From Gemmatimonadota bacterium (GTDB lineage: Bacteria; Gemmatimonadota; Gemmatimonadetes; Gemmatimonadales; Gemmatimonadaceae), in contig JAQBPV010000308.1 of assembly GCA_028287345.1 (NCBI GenBank), forward strand, positions 1 through 46,769: a stretch of 46,769 nucleotides of DNA. The letters are read 5' to 3'. This document shows positions 32,519-40,825 of the stretch, piece after piece. Positions within the stretch are counted from its first letter, which is position 1; each line of letters starts with the position of its first letter. Below the pieces are notes generated by a model that did no database searches, had not been told where the DNA came from, and was given only the letters and a program-made list of their open reading frames with translations. A program made the position numbers and the translations under genes.

Positions 32519-35200
32519 TCAGGATATCGGCAGGAACAGCTCGGCGAAGCCGGCTAGTCCGCGAAGTGGAGCGAGAAACGGATCGACGCCAAAGCCGATG
32601 CCCCATAACAGTTGTAGTCGGACGCCCTCGTCAGCGGATTGCTGAAGCAGTTGGAGCGTCCTGGATCGGTTCCCTCGATGCGACGCGATCCGCGCCAACG
32701 CGAGCTCGCGATGGCCGAAATCGAGATCGGGGTGTGTCGCAGTTAGAATGGACTCCGCGCGAGTCACGGCCGCTGTATCGCCCAGCTGGAGGCTCCCGAC
32801 GGCGGCGTAGCTCACGCGGTCGAAGTATGGTCGTCCCGCGTCCGGACCCCACGCGCCGACGAACGTCGACAGCTCGCGCGAGCGGCCGGCGATCAGCAGC
32901 AGGTTGGCGACGGCCTCCTGCACCCATCGCGACGTGTCGGCGCCGTACGCTGTGAACGCCGGCCGCCAGTACTCATCTGCGACTCGACGCGCATCGGCGT
33001 CGCGGCCTCGCATCAAGAGCGCCGCCGCCGCGTGCGCCGCGACCACGGCGCGCGCCGCGTCCGCGGGCCGGTGCTCCATCTCCGCGCGCTCGATTGCCGC
33101 ATGGAGATCGGCCCAACGGCCGAGCCGAGCCAGCTCGCGGGCTTCGTACACGCGATAGAGAATCCACCGTGGCATTCGGCGCTCTCCCTTTCGTGCGTGC
33201 TCGAGCACCGCTCTACCATTCCCGAGGGACTGTTCGACGCCGATCAGGCTTTGCAGATAGAATCCGCCGACCAGGTTGAGGCCGCGGTCGGGATCGGTCG
33301 CCCTCAACGCGTTGCGTGCCACAGTCGGTTGCCGCAGTCCGAGCGCGGTGCTCGACACGAGGAGCGGGCTTTCCATCGAGCCGGGTGTGTGCTCATGGAA
33401 CCGCTGCGCGGCGGTGAGCATCTCGCTGAGTCGGCCTCGCTGAGCGGCCTGCACGTAGTCGAACAGCGCGCGCTCGGCAGGTGACATGAGGCCCGCGAGG
33501 CGGCGCGCGCGACTGACGTCATCGGTCAGGGCGTCGGCCCGCCCATCCCAGGTGTCGAGGTAGGCGAGGGCCAGTGTTGGCGTCACCCAGTTCGAGTCGA
33601 CCTCCTCGGCACGGCGCAGGTACCGGACTGCCGCAGGATCTTCGCGGTTGCGGAAATAGGCTGTCATCCCGTCGAGGAAAGCCTGGTACGCCTCGAGCGA
33701 TTTGGCATCCGAGTAGCTACCGGGACGAATGACGATCGCCGTATCCGAGATGAAGCCGACCGTGGCAAACAGTCGCTGTTGCAACGGCTTGATCAGGCTG
33801 AATGGATCGCGCTTCGGAGCGGCGACGTCGGAGATGAACTGCGTCGCGCCATGCACCAGATCCTCGACCGTCGTGCGGACACGAAGTGAATCGCCGATGG
33901 CGTAGAATGATCCGCTGATCACGAAGCCGGCCGACGATTCCTCGGCGACGGCCGTCGTGATCCGATGCGATCGCAGTGGCCACGGCGTTCGTTTGGCAAT
34001 CGCCTCGTTCACCATCGTCATGCGGGCGTCGAGCACTTCGACGCGAACGTTCGGCACCTGCGCGACCGCCTGTCGGATGTAGTCGGCGATCACCATGCCC
34101 AGTGGATTCAGCGTGCTGTCGCCCGTTCCGTTGTCGAATGGAAGAATGACGTAGCGGTTCGCGACGAGCGTCGGCGGTTGGCGACTCGCGAGTGTGACGA
34201 GGAGTGCGCGTCGCTCCGCCGGAACGAGCGCGATGCCGCCGGCCGACGCGGCGAGCGCGACGGAAACGCCTCCCCACACGAGCCTCGACCGACGCCGATA
34301 CCAGCGTCGCTTCGGCACGACGGCGCCTTCAAGGCTACCGTCAACCATAAAACGTTCGAGACACGCGAGCAGCTCCTCCGCGGTCTGCACGCGTGCTTCA
34401 GGCTTTTTCGCCAAACAGCGGATGACGAGGTCCTCGAGCGCCTGCGGAATTCCTGGCCGACGCGCGACGAACGGGGCCGGTGCAACGATCGCGTGTGCGA
34501 TGAGCGTGTCCTGCAGCGAACGTCCGACGAATGGCGTCGCGCCAGTGAGCAACTCGTACGCGACGATTCCGAAGGCGTAGATGTCGGCGCGGTGGTCGAT
34601 CGCCGGGTCGCCGGCCGCTTGCTCGGGAGCCATGTAAGCCACGGTTCCCACCGCGATGGCTGCGTCGGTGAGGCTTTCAACGTGCGGCACCGTGAAGGAC
34701 CGCGTCGCCTTGGCGACGCCGAAGTCGCAGACGAGCGCGCCCTCCTCGGCGATCAGGATGTTCTCAGGCTTGATATCGCGATGCACGATTGCCCTGTGGT
34801 GCGCGTACGCGAGAGCTCGGGCGACATCTCGTAGGATCCGGGCTACCTCGAGGAGCGGCAGCGTCGTGCCAGGTGCAAGTCGGGTGAGCCGCTCGCGCAG
34901 GGACTCGCCCTCTACATAGGGCATGGTGTAGTACGCGAGCCCGGCAGCTTCACTAGCGGTGAGGACCGGAACGATATTCGGGTGCCGAAGTCCCGCGGCA
35001 ATCAGGATCTCGCGCCGGAAGCGATGAAAGCTGAGCTTCGTCGTCAATTCGGGCGGTAACACCTTTACCACGACCCGCCTGCCGAGGTCGCGCTCCTCGG
35101 CAAGAAACACGCGCGACATGCCGCCGCCGCCGAGTTCGCGCTCGATACGGAACGTGTTACCCAACGAATCAGTGAGCTGCTCGTGCAGCGAGGGATGCAT
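32519..35200 (-). CDS. Receptor-type Ser/Thr protein kinase with helical repeat sensor
   Basis: This 893-residue protein has an intact kinase domain at about 15-290. The Gly loop is ELGGGGMSRVFLAEE, the Lys is in VVVKVLP, the catalytic loop is IVHRDIKPENILI, the metal motif is VCDFGVAKA, and YMAPEQA follows. A membrane helix follows Arg-rich residues (LVWGGVSVALAASAGGIALV, about 310). The outer part starts with a TolB-like segment (YVILPFDNGTGDSTLNPLG) and continues as TPR-like helices (SLEAYQAFLDGMTAYF, RYLRRAEEVDSNWVTPTLALAYL). It is a sensor kinase of unknown ligand and shares domain order with the kinase at 23086. Confidence 0.9.
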   Translation of the reverse strand: MHPSLHEQLTDSLGNTFRIERELGGGGMSRVFLAEERDLGRRVVVKVLPPELTTKLSFHRFRREILIAAGLRHPNIVPVLTASEAAGLAYYTMPYVEGESLRERLTRLAPGTTLPLLEVARILRDVARALAYAHHRAIVHRDIKPENILIAEEGALVCDFGVAKATRSFTVPHVESLTDAAIAVGTVAYMAPEQAAGDPAIDHRADIYAFGIVAYELLTGATPFVGRSLQDTLIAHAIVAPAPFVARRPGIPQALEDLVIRCLAKKPEARVQTAEELLACLERFMVDGSLEGAVVPKRRWYRRRSRLVWGGVSVALAASAGGIALVPAERRALLVTLASRQPPTLVANRYVILPFDNGTGDSTLNPLGMVIADYIRQAVAQVPNVRVEVLDARMTMVNEAIAKRTPWPLRSHRITTAVAEESSAGFVISGSFYAIGDSLRVRTTVEDLVHGATQFISDVAAPKRDPFSLIKPLQQRLFATVGFISDTAIVIRPGSYSDAKSLEAYQAFLDGMTAYFRNREDPAAVRYLRRAEEVDSNWVTPTLALAYLDTWDGRADALTDDVSRARRLAGLMSPAERALFDYVQAAQRGRLSEMLTAAQRFHEHTPGSMESPLLVSSTALGLRQPTVARNALRATDPDRGLNLVGGFYLQSLIGVEQSLGNGRAVLEHARKGERRMPRWILYRVYEARELARLGRWADLHAAIERAEMEHRPADAARAVVAAHAAAALLMRGRDADARRVADEYWRPAFTAYGADTSRWVQEAVANLLLIAGRSRELSTFVGAWGPDAGRPYFDRVSYAAVGSLQLGDTAAVTRAESILTATHPDLDFGHRELALARIASHRGNRSRTLQLLQQSADEGVRLQLLWGIGFGVDPFLAPLRGLAGFAELFLPIS

Positions 35201-35369
35201 CAGCCCCAGCGGGGCAGTGACGGCATGTCCGAGCAGAGATGACGCCGGTCCATGATTGCATCCCGGGAAATGGGCGATCGGACGCGAGCGTCGTCATTGG
35301 AGAATGCTGATGCGCGGGCCGCGCAGTCAAGCGCAATGGAGCCCTTCGGGAGTGCTACGAAGTTTGGCC

Positions 35370-35386
35370 CGGGGAAAATTTCCCCG
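35370..35386. repeat. Operator-like inverted repeat, 8-1-8
   Basis: CGGGGAAA-A-TTTCCCCG, perfect 8-base arms around one base. It lies 205 bases before the lipoprotein start and 170 bases from the kinase start. It looks like a binding site for a dimeric regulator; the protein is unknown. Confidence 0.5.
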
Positions 35387-35425
35387 TTCCCGGCATTCAC
35401 CGCGCCTCAGATAGCGAGCGCAAGG

Positions 35426-35443
35426 GCGGCAATACGTTGCCGC
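35426..35443. repeat. Inverted repeat with 7-base arms and TACG loop
   Basis: GCGGCAA-TACG-TTGCCGC. It could form a stable RNA hairpin in the lipoprotein leader or serve as an operator. There is no T-tract after it on either strand, so it is not a classic terminator. Confidence 0.45.
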
Positions 35444-35590
35444 TAAGGATGTTGCGAATTTCCACCGATCGAGCACCGTCCGTGCCTTAGTGAGTGGTGC
35501 GACGCCGGGTCAGGGTCGCAGTACCGCAGCATCAACAGGGTAATTCGCGTTCCGCGTCTGCCCGCTCACTCGACCGATGAAGGTGAAATC

Positions 35591-36523
35591 GTGAGATTCG
35601 CTCGCTTGGCTCCTATCGCAATGTTCTCCGCGGTTGCACTCGCGGCCTGCAACAATGAAGCGAAAGAACAGCTCGCCACCCTCGCGCACTCTGACTCGGT
35701 GCGCGTGGATTCGCTCGCCGGAGTCCGCAAGGAACTCCTCGACGAAGTGATGTCGTCCACGCAGTTCGTGGCGCAGATCAACACCGAGCTCGCCAAGGCG
35801 CGGTCCTTGACCAGCAAGGCCGACTCGAAGCCCGAGACACTGGAAATGAGTGTCGGCGAGAAGGTGAAGGCCAACGAAGATCGCAAGGTGGTCGTCGCGC
35901 GCATCACCCGCCTCGTCGCCAAGCTCGACTCCGTGCAGACGCGCCTCGCCAGCACCCGTACACGGGCGGCGAAGCTCTCGCAGAAGGACTCGTCTCTCAT
36001 GCTGCAGGTCGCGACCTATGAGAAGAGCATCGCCGACCTGCAACAGGCCGCCGAGCAACAGCGTGCCGAGTTCCAGGCGGTGATCGACAAGCAGACGACG
36101 CAGATCGCGCAGCTCAACACCCAGGTCGACACGCTCAACCAGGTGCGCACCGCACTGACCGACACCGTCGGTCAGCTCACTACCGAAAAGAACACGGTGT
36201 ACTACGTCGTCGGCACGAGGGACGAGCTGATCAAGCAGGGCATCCTTGCCAAGGAAGGATCGAAGCGCTTCCTGCTCGTCGGATCGCGTACCATCGCTCC
36301 TGCGCGCGAGCTCGATCCAAGCAAGTTCACGAAGATCGACCGCCTCGCGAACCGTACGATCGTGTTTCCGGACGGTGGTGAGTACGAGATTCTTTCTCGC
36401 CAGAACGTCGCCTTCGCTGCACCAGCCGCCGAGAAGGACGGCAAGATCTTCGGCGCGCTGACGATCAACCAGCCCGAGCAGTTCTGGTCGAACTCGCGCT
36501 TCCTGATCATCGTCAAGTCCTGA
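35591..36523 (+). CDS. Coiled-coil lipoprotein of unknown function
   Basis: This 310-residue protein starts at GTG 35591, preceded by AAGGTG. It has a signal peptide and lipobox LAAC (Cys20), then Asn-Asn. Residues about 40-205 are heptad-like and rich in Lys/Glu/Gln/Thr (ASTRTRAAKLSQKDSSLMLQ, RAEFQAVIDKQTTQIAQLNT), predicting a long periplasmic coiled coil. The C-terminal domain contains YYVVGTRDELIKQGILAKEG and a strand-rich end. Proteins of this shape occur in several Gram-negative phyla without a known role. It lies upstream of the two-component operon and may be separate from it, because two hairpins lie between. Confidence 0.72.
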   Translation: MRFARLAPIAMFSAVALAACNNEAKEQLATLAHSDSVRVDSLAGVRKELLDEVMSSTQFVAQINTELAKARSLTSKADSKPETLEMSVGEKVKANEDRKVVVARITRLVAKLDSVQTRLASTRTRAAKLSQKDSSLMLQVATYEKSIADLQQAAEQQRAEFQAVIDKQTTQIAQLNTQVDTLNQVRTALTDTVGQLTTEKNTVYYVVGTRDELIKQGILAKEGSKRFLLVGSRTIAPARELDPSKFTKIDRLANRTIVFPDGGEYEILSRQNVAFAAPAAEKDGKIFGALTINQPEQFWSNSRFLIIVKS

Positions 36524-36531
36524 CTTGACGA
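36510..36531. repeat. Perfect 10-2-10 inverted repeat across a stop codon
   Basis: TCGTCAAGTC-CT-GACTTGACGA. The TGA stop of the coiled-coil lipoprotein is inside it (36521-36523). It could be an operator for the downstream response-regulator operon or an RNA structure protecting the transcript end. Confidence 0.55.
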
Positions 36532-36548
36532 CGGATGCACCACTCGGC

Positions 36549-36577
36549 CCCCGGACGCTGAACACGGCGTTCCGGGG
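36549..36577 (+). terminator. Possible terminator hairpin after the lipoprotein gene
   Basis: CCCCGGACG pairs with CGTTCCGGGG, leaving one bulged T and a short loop. It is GC-rich, 26 bases after the stop, but followed by a weak CTTCTT rather than a U-tract. Either a weak terminator or a transcript-end structure. Confidence 0.45.
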
Positions 36578-36621
36578 CTCGAGGCTTCTTACAGGCTGAG
36601 CTTCCTGACACATTTGTGAAT

Positions 36622-37968
36622 ATGGATCAGCCACGTCTCTCCGTTCTCGTGATCGACGACGAGCCCGCATTGCGCGAGGTGTTGTCGCTGCGCATCGCGG
36701 ACTGGGGCTATGACGTTCGCGCCGTCGAAGACGCTGCCCAGGGTGAGCGCGAGATCGAACGAAAGCGTCCTGACCTCGTGCTGTGCGACCTGGTGCTGCC
36801 CGGTAGCTCGGGCATGGAACTGCTGAAGCGCGTCAAGCGACGCGACGCGCAGCTGCCCGTCGTCATGATCACCGCACACGGCAATGTCGACGGCGCTGTC
36901 GAAGCGATGAAGCTTGGTGCGACGGACTTTCTCACGAAGCCGCTCGACACCGTTGCATTGTTCGCCCTGCTCGAGGCCACGGCGAGCGACGTCCGCAAGC
37001 GCCAGGGACTCTCGCTGGAACAACCGGGGACGAATGGTCTTGTCGGTCAGAGCCGAGCGATGCGCCAGGTCCAGCGCACGATCGATTCGCTTGCGTCGAG
37101 CGACGCGTCCGCCATTCTCACAGGTGAGAGCGGTACAGGTAAGGAGGTCGCGGCGCGCGCCATTCACGCTGCCAGCAATCGGCGCGACAAGCCATTCGTC
37201 GCCATCAACACAGCGGCGATTCCCGAAGGGCTGATCGAGAGCGAAGTGTTCGGTCATGAACAGGGCGCGTTCACCGGCGCCACACGTTCTCGGCCGGGCG
37301 TGTTCGAGATGGCCAGCGGAGGCACGTTGTTTCTCGACGAGATCGCCGAGATGCCGATCGCGCTCCAGCCCAAGCTTCTCCGCGTGCTCGAAGAGGGACA
37401 GGCTCGCCGACTCGGCGGCACCAAGGACATCAAGTTCGACGTCAGGGTGCTCGCCGCGACGAATCGTGCACCAGCGCAAGCCATACGCGACGGACGATTG
37501 CGCGAGGATCTGTACTATCGTCTCAACGTGTTCGAAGTGCTGCTTCCTCCCCTTCGCGAGCGGATCGAGGACATCGCGGTGCTGGTGCAGCACTTCGTGC
37601 GTGAGTTCTCGCGCAAGCACAAGCTCGACGTCGACGGTGTAGGCGACGCCGCGCGCGAGCAACTCGAGCGCCATTCGTGGCCAGGCAACGTTCGCGAGCT
37701 GCGCAACGTCATCGAGCGCGCGACCATCGTGGCGCGGAGCGGATGGATAGAGCCTCGGCATTTGCCGCCGTATCTCCAGATGCTCAAGCACGGCAGCGAG
37801 CCGACGCTCACCGTGCCGGCCGGCACGACACTGGCCGAGGCGGAGCGTTTGCTCATCCTGGGAACGCTGGAGCGAGTGGGGAACAACAAGGCGGAGGCCG
37901 CGCGGCAGCTCGGGCTCGATGTGAAGACGATTCGCAACAAGCTCAAGACCTACGGCCGCGACGAATGA
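36622..37968 (+). CDS. NtrC-family sigma-54-dependent response regulator
   Basis: This 448-residue protein has a receiver domain at 1-120 with Asp12, Asp13 and phospho-Asp56 (LVLCDLVLPG), and Lys in FLTKPLD. The AAA+ domain (about 135-370) has Walker A GESGTGKE, the sigma-54 contact loop GAFTGA, Walker B GGTLFLDEIAEM and the Arg finger region. A Fis-type helix-turn-helix closes it (NNKAEAARQLGLDVKTIRNKL). It should activate sigma-54 promoters after phosphorylation by the histidine kinase encoded next. The stop overlaps that gene's ATG by 4 bases. GTG at 36616 is an alternative start two codons earlier. Its target promoters are not apparent in this window. Confidence 0.93.
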   Translation: MDQPRLSVLVIDDEPALREVLSLRIADWGYDVRAVEDAAQGEREIERKRPDLVLCDLVLPGSSGMELLKRVKRRDAQLPVVMITAHGNVDGAVEAMKLGATDFLTKPLDTVALFALLEATASDVRKRQGLSLEQPGTNGLVGQSRAMRQVQRTIDSLASSDASAILTGESGTGKEVAARAIHAASNRRDKPFVAINTAAIPEGLIESEVFGHEQGAFTGATRSRPGVFEMASGGTLFLDEIAEMPIALQPKLLRVLEEGQARRLGGTKDIKFDVRVLAATNRAPAQAIRDGRLREDLYYRLNVFEVLLPPLRERIEDIAVLVQHFVREFSRKHKLDVDGVGDAAREQLERHSWPGNVRELRNVIERATIVARSGWIEPRHLPPYLQMLKHGSEPTLTVPAGTTLAEAERLLILGTLERVGNNKAEAARQLGLDVKTIRNKLKTYGRDE

Positions 37969-39527
37969 AGGTCGGCACGCGGCTTCGCGGTGCGTTCGCC
38001 TTCTACATCGCGCTGCTCGCGGCCGTGCTCGTGTATCACGTGCGCACGACGCAACACGCCGTGGACAGCGGTCGTGCGCTCGCCGACATCTCGACGCGCC
38101 TTCGTGTCAGCTCGACGTCGCAGATCACGCGGCTCGTGCAGATGAGCAGCGATGCGGAGAAGTACTTCGTCACGCACGACAAGGGCTACTTCGACAAGTT
38201 CCTCGAGTCCGAGCAGGCGTTCGGGAACGGACTGCAAAGTCTTAACAGGCAATCGTTGAGCGCCGGCGAACGCGCGGCCTTCGATTCACTCGTCGTCAAG
38301 TGGGCGAACGTCGATGCGCAGGTCCGATCGTTGGCGGCGGTCTCGGGCAAATCGCCGGCGACCGGTCGCGCTACAGTGACGCAGCTCCAGTCGACACTCG
38401 ACGAGGTCCGCGACGGCACGCGGCGCCTGGCGATGGCGAGCCAGGACGCCATGAGCGAAGAGGTGGGCGCGTCCGAGCAGGCGGCGCGTAAAGCCGAGCG
38501 GCTCTCGTTGCTGACCGGCGTGAGTGCGTTGGTTCTCAGCCTGTTGCTCTCCGCGCTCCTCGTGCGCTCCATCGTCGAGCCGCTGCGCCGGCTTGCCAAA
38601 GGCACGCGAGAGGTGTCGGCGGGCAGGTTCGACTATCGGTTGGAGTCCGCCGGCGGTGACGAGTTCACGCAGCTCGCGCGCGACTTCAACTCGATGACCG
38701 AGCGACTGGATGAGCTGGATCGCATGAAGCAGGATTTCGTCGCCAAGGTTTCGCACGATCTCAAGACGCCTCTCTCGAGCATGCAGGAAACGATCGGCGT
38801 GCTACTCGACGGACTCGCCGGCCCGCTCACAGCAAAGCAGCGACAGTTGCTCGAGCTCAATCTCGACAGCGGACGTCGGCTGTCCGCGATGCTCACGAAG
38901 CTGCTGGATCTCTCGCGCATCGAGGCCGGTCTGCAGCCGGACTTCCAGATGCTCGACGTCGCGCAGCTGGTGAAGCGAAGTATCGATCGCGCGGATGCGG
39001 CGCGGACGGAGCGCGCGTTCCAGCTCAAGTTCACGGAGCCCGAGCATCGGTTGTTGCTACGTGGCGACGACATCGCGATCACACAGGTCGTCGACAACCT
39101 GCTGGAGAATGCGATCAAGTTCTCGCCACTGGGTGGCGTCGTCAGCGTTAGAGTCTCTGAATGGCCCTCGGGAGGAGCAAACGTGCCTCCCGCTCATGCG
39201 GCGGCAGTGCGACGCTCGGGTCTTCGCGGGAGCGCGTTGCTGCTCGAAGTCGCCGACGAGGGGCCTGGAATTCCGGACGAGGAAAAGGAGCGAGTGTTCA
39301 CACGATTCTATCAGGCCGAGGCGGGGCGTGCTGCGCGCGGGCGGGGCGGAGTCGGACTGGGACTCACCATCTGCCGCGAGATCGTGACGGCACACGGCGG
39401 TGCGATCTGGGTCGCGGACAACGAGCCCCGCGGGAGTCTGTTCTGCGTGTTGCTGCCAGGCGCGGTCGCCGCGTCGGATTCGCGCAATGCGTCAGCGACG
39501 ACCGCCAAGAGCGGATCGGTCGCGTGA
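37965..39527 (+). CDS. Membrane sensor histidine kinase partner of the NtrC-type regulator
   Basis: This 520-residue protein has a first membrane helix at about 8-25 (GAFAFYIALLAAVLVYHV) and a helical periplasmic four-helix-bundle-like sensor (about 30-170). A second helix follows near 180-205 (LLTGVSALVLSLLLSALLV). Next are HAMP (VEPLRRLAKGTREVSAGRFDY), the H box with His264 in KVSHDLKTPL, N box (DNLLENAIKFSPLGG), G1 (ADEGPGIPDEE) and G2 (GRGGVGLGLTIC). All catalytic motifs are present. ATGA overlap with the regulator gene and a 1-base overlap with the following lipoprotein gene define a three-gene coupled unit. The layout is like the QseE/GlrK sensor system of enterobacteria. Confidence 0.92.
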   Translation: MKVGTRLRGAFAFYIALLAAVLVYHVRTTQHAVDSGRALADISTRLRVSSTSQITRLVQMSSDAEKYFVTHDKGYFDKFLESEQAFGNGLQSLNRQSLSAGERAAFDSLVVKWANVDAQVRSLAAVSGKSPATGRATVTQLQSTLDEVRDGTRRLAMASQDAMSEEVGASEQAARKAERLSLLTGVSALVLSLLLSALLVRSIVEPLRRLAKGTREVSAGRFDYRLESAGGDEFTQLARDFNSMTERLDELDRMKQDFVAKVSHDLKTPLSSMQETIGVLLDGLAGPLTAKQRQLLELNLDSGRRLSAMLTKLLDLSRIEAGLQPDFQMLDVAQLVKRSIDRADAARTERAFQLKFTEPEHRLLLRGDDIAITQVVDNLLENAIKFSPLGGVVSVRVSEWPSGGANVPPAHAAAVRRSGLRGSALLLEVADEGPGIPDEEKERVFTRFYQAEAGRAARGRGGVGLGLTICREIVTAHGGAIWVADNEPRGSLFCVLLPGAVAASDSRNASATTAKSGSVA

Positions 39528-40114
39528 TGAGAACGTCCATGCGCGTAGTTGCGACCGCGGGTGCGATCGTGTCGATGTGTTCGATGTGGGCATGTGCATC
39601 AGCGCGTCCGTTCGATCGGCTGCTCTCCGAACAGCGCTGGGCCGATGCGGCGCAGCTCTTCGCCAGCGACTCCACCCTTCTCAACGACGAACAGGCGCTC
39701 TACTCGGCAGCGGTGCTCTTCGGTTCTCCAACACGAAAGGCGACGTATGATCCCGAGCGTGCGCGGACGCTGTTTCAGCGGTTGCTGAGCAACTTCCCCA
39801 ATTCGAAGTATGTGTCCGATGCGCAGAATCGTGTCGCGCTGCTCGATGAGGTGTTGCGCGCACGTACCGGCACCACGCGCGTGCGAGAGCTCGAGGCGCG
39901 CATCAGCGAGCTGACGGCGCAACAGGGGCGGTTGCGCGCGGAGCTCGATTCAGCGCAGGGGCAGAGCGACGCCGTGAAGCGAAGTGCGGCGAAGCTGGAG
40001 GCGGATGTGCGCGATCGTGACGAGCAGCTACGCGCGCTGCGTCTCGAGCTCAAGCAACTGAAGGAGATCGACCTCAAGCCGCGATCAGCCGGGCGTCGTC
40101 CTCCGGCTGACTAA
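39527..40114 (+). CDS. TPR/coiled-coil lipoprotein of the two-component operon (QseG-like position)
   Basis: This 195-residue protein begins at ATG 39527, sharing one base with the kinase stop (TGATG). It has a signal peptide followed by the lipobox-like MWAC (Cys23). The first half is helical with TPR-like features (FDRLLSEQRWADAAQLFASD, RARTLFQRLLSNFPNSKYVS). The second half is a coiled coil (RVRELEARISELTAQQGRLR). In enterobacteria the lipoprotein QseG is encoded with QseE/QseF and controls the sensor. The same neighbourhood suggests a similar regulatory partner here, although I cannot claim sequence homology. Confidence 0.72.
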   Translation: MRTSMRVVATAGAIVSMCSMWACASARPFDRLLSEQRWADAAQLFASDSTLLNDEQALYSAAVLFGSPTRKATYDPERARTLFQRLLSNFPNSKYVSDAQNRVALLDEVLRARTGTTRVRELEARISELTAQQGRLRAELDSAQGQSDAVKRSAAKLEADVRDRDEQLRALRLELKQLKEIDLKPRSAGRRPPAD

Positions 40115-40168
40115 AGACAGAGTTGGTGAATCCAGTGGACGTCATTGCGCCGCCGTGCTGCTTTCCAC

Positions 40169-40615
40169 CTACATCTTCAGCGACATCAGGATGATGACCG
40201 GACCGCCATTGGCACTGATGCCGAAGCGCGCCTGCGCGGCGACTGCATCGAGGTAGCGGATCTCGATCAGCGAGCGCGCGTCGATGCTCGTGAGTGCCCC
40301 GACCGGCTGTAGTGGCCCGAAGTCCTGCGAGATGCGCACGAGGCCCGGCGCCGCTGACGGATCGCTGCCAGCGCGCATCGTCTGCGGACCGCGTGTGCGG
40401 AAGAAGGCAGGGCGCAGCTGTTGAATGGCGTAGTTCGCATTCTGGCTGGCGATCGCTGGATCCTGCAGCTCGGCGCGGCTGATGACGTTGGGGTCCTTCG
40501 CCACGCGTTCCGGGGAATCGGCAGATGCGGGAGATGATGACGTGGCGGGCGTCTGCGTTGCGCATGACGTCGACAGAATCAGCATGGCAGCAGCGAGGCT
40601 GCGGATTGCGTGCAT
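40169..40615 (-). CDS. Small lipoprotein with TonB-plug-like domain
   Basis: This 148-residue protein starts at ATG 40615, preceded by ATGAGGTT. The signal peptide HAIRSLAAAMLILSTSC ends in a lipobox (Cys18). The mature part has an Ala/Ser linker then NANYAIQQLRPAFFRTRGPQ and ARSLIEIRYLDAVAAQARFG, ending GGPVIILMSLKM. This resembles the plug domain of TonB receptors and is a small protein type I associate with Gemmatimonadota. Its role is unknown. Longer in-frame starts upstream put Arg/His-rich residues before the signal peptide and are unlikely. Confidence 0.68.
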   Translation of the reverse strand: MHAIRSLAAAMLILSTSCATQTPATSSSPASADSPERVAKDPNVISRAELQDPAIASQNANYAIQQLRPAFFRTRGPQTMRAGSDPSAAPGLVRISQDFGPLQPVGALTSIDARSLIEIRYLDAVAAQARFGISANGGPVIILMSLKM

Positions 40616-40825
40616 GGGGAACCTCATGGAGAAGGGCGCACGGCGCGTGCGGGCATGGGAGTGTATCCGCGGCGACGGCGCGACACCAGCATGCACGCGG
40701 GGGTGGCGTCCGCCGGCTGCATGGAATCAGGTCGCGAGTCAGGCGGACGCGCGACACTCGGGTCTCCTACGTTCTTTCCGAGACCACGTATTCGCGGACC
40801 CAGTAAGTAAGGAAAGAGCTAGCCT

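Larger units (their letters stand above)
35201..35590 (+). other. 390-base divergent intergenic region with inverted repeats
   Basis: This region separates the receptor kinase (minus) from the coiled-coil lipoprotein (plus). It should hold both promoters, but I cannot pick a convincing pair of -35/-10 boxes. It contains two clean inverted repeats (35370-35386 and 35426-35443). Short readings inside it have no ribosome binding site or coding character. Confidence 0.6.

Noticed and set aside
35428..35441. Sigma-54 promoter (GGCAATACGTTGC)
   Set aside because: GG and GC are separated by 9 bases, while 10 are needed; the bases are better explained as an inverted repeat.
35252..35446. 64-codon reading in the 390-base gap
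   Set aside because: No ribosome binding site, no hydrophobic or domain pattern, and it crosses both inverted repeats.
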